The notes beneath the pieces were generated by a model. That model worked only from the letters and a program-made list of their open reading frames with translations, was not told the DNA's origin and ran no database searches. Source: an uncultured Roseburia sp. (lineage in GTDB: Bacteria > Bacillota > Clostridia > Lachnospirales > Lachnospiraceae). From it: 15,844 nt of DNA. Made by a program: the position numbers and the translations under genes. Below, piece by piece: positions 15,428-15,844 of this stretch (within the stretch, counting starts at the first letter, position 1; each line of letters opens with the position of its first letter). Location: contig CAMTDY010000053.1 of assembly GCA_947070915.1 (NCBI GenBank), positions 1 through 15,844 on the forward strand, written 5' to 3'.

Positions 15428-15844
15428 TCAGAAATCCCACAAAAAAAAATATCTCTTAAGTACAGCTTTTTTTCCTTCTATCCTGATGGATCATCATAAA
15501 TTCCTTGGGATCACTTTCCAGTTTTTTTACTGCTCTTTGCAAAACTCTTTCTAATTTCAGATGATCCACCGGTTTTACCAGATATTGAAAGGCTTCAACG
15601 TCATATGCCTCAAAAACATATTCCCGGCTTCCTGATACAAAAACAAGTATTTTGTCAAATGCCTTATCTCTTAAAAGCTGCGCCGTTTTCATGCCGTTGA
15701 TCCCGCACATCATGATATCCCAAAAAACGATATCAAAATTTTCTATGGCATTTAGCAGCTCCCTTCCGCTGGAGAACTGCTGCACAATAAAAGGAATGCC
15801 TGTCCCTTCTAAAATTTCTCTGATTTCTTTTGCCATATTACAGC
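15424..15844 (-). pseudogene. LytTR-type response regulator, 5' end outside the window, frameshifted and truncated
   Basis: The frame is open to the window end, so the first residues of the receiver domain, including the acidic pair, are missing. In the visible 126 residues counted from the first Met (15836), D40 is the phosphoacceptor (FDIVFWDIMM), S68 the switch residue and K88 the conserved lysine of YLVKPVD. A conserved Pro after the phospho-Asp loop is replaced by Cys (C44). The frame ends early at TAA 15456-15458 after RRKKSCT. Adding one A to the A7 run (15467-15473) gives KLYLRDIFFCGISD and then TAG at 15424-15426. This continuation matches the start of a LytTR DNA-binding domain, so the gene is frameshifted and also cut off after about a dozen residues of LytTR. 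An alternative is a receiver-only protein. Confidence 0.65.

Noticed and set aside
15440..15466. Intrinsic terminator after the response regulator (T9 run at 15441-15449)
   Set aside because: There is a T run on the minus strand but no GC-rich stem before it; the run encodes Phe-Phe in the restored LytTR frame.
1..15844. tRNA or rRNA genes, CRISPR arrays, insertion-sequence transposases
   Set aside because: No cloverleaf pattern, no regularly spaced repeats and no transposase-like frames were seen on either strand.

Overview
The window looks like a contig end from a Gram-positive, low-to-mid G+C Clostridia genome, most likely Lachnospiraceae (inference). The reasons are consensus AGGAGG ribosome sites at almost every gene, sigma-A type promoters, a SpoIIM-like membrane protein, secreted glycosidases carrying lysine-rich FN3 and Ig-like modules, and a LytTR-type response regulator. 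All genes lie on the minus strand, so transcription runs from high to low coordinates. Bases 1-45 are not genomic: they are an untrimmed Illumina Nextera i7-side adapter, so the first gene is cut by the end of the assembly.

Layout from low to high coordinates. (1) 46-1223: an AT-rich, 3'-truncated AAA15/COG1106-type ATPase of the kind found with RloB/AbiL-like partners in phage-defence loci. Its extended -10 promoter is flanked by two nearly identical 20-bp repeats. (2) 1439-6470: a two-gene secreted polysaccharide-degradation operon, a large parallel beta-helix protein (GH141-like) followed by a GH43-CBM6-FN3 enzyme. It has a good promoter whose -10 lies in an inverted repeat. (3) 6612-8027: cysS, with its own near-consensus promoter inside the end of the upstream gene and its own terminator. 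(4) 8071-12999: a tightly coupled four-gene operon, ABC ATPase, ABC-2 permease, GldG-like protein and DUF4340 protein. It is preceded by a structured intergenic element. (5) 13158-13700: a SpoIIM-like integral membrane protein. (6) 13818-15316: a three-gene operon of Fe-S protein, cupin and GNAT acetyltransferase. Its promoter has a consensus -10, no -35, and a perfect 14-bp palindrome centred near -40.5, the layout of a class II CRP/FNR-family activated promoter. (7) 15424-15844: the 5'-incomplete remains of a LytTR-type response regulator that is frameshifted and cut short next to a repeat shared with the element before the ABC operon.

How the genes work together. The two glycosidases probably act outside the cell on xylan- or arabinoxylan-like or other plant glycans. 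The ABC/GldG/DUF4340 set forms a membrane complex of unknown function: ATPase, permease, and two single-pass proteins with large external domains. The Fe-S/cupin/GNAT genes look like a small redox or stress-responsive unit. The most interesting leads are the FNR/HcpR-like promoter, the repeat shared between two intergenic regions (one copy at the break of a regulator gene), the doubled operator of the truncated defence-type ATPase, and the uncharacterised ABC/GldG/DUF4340 operon.
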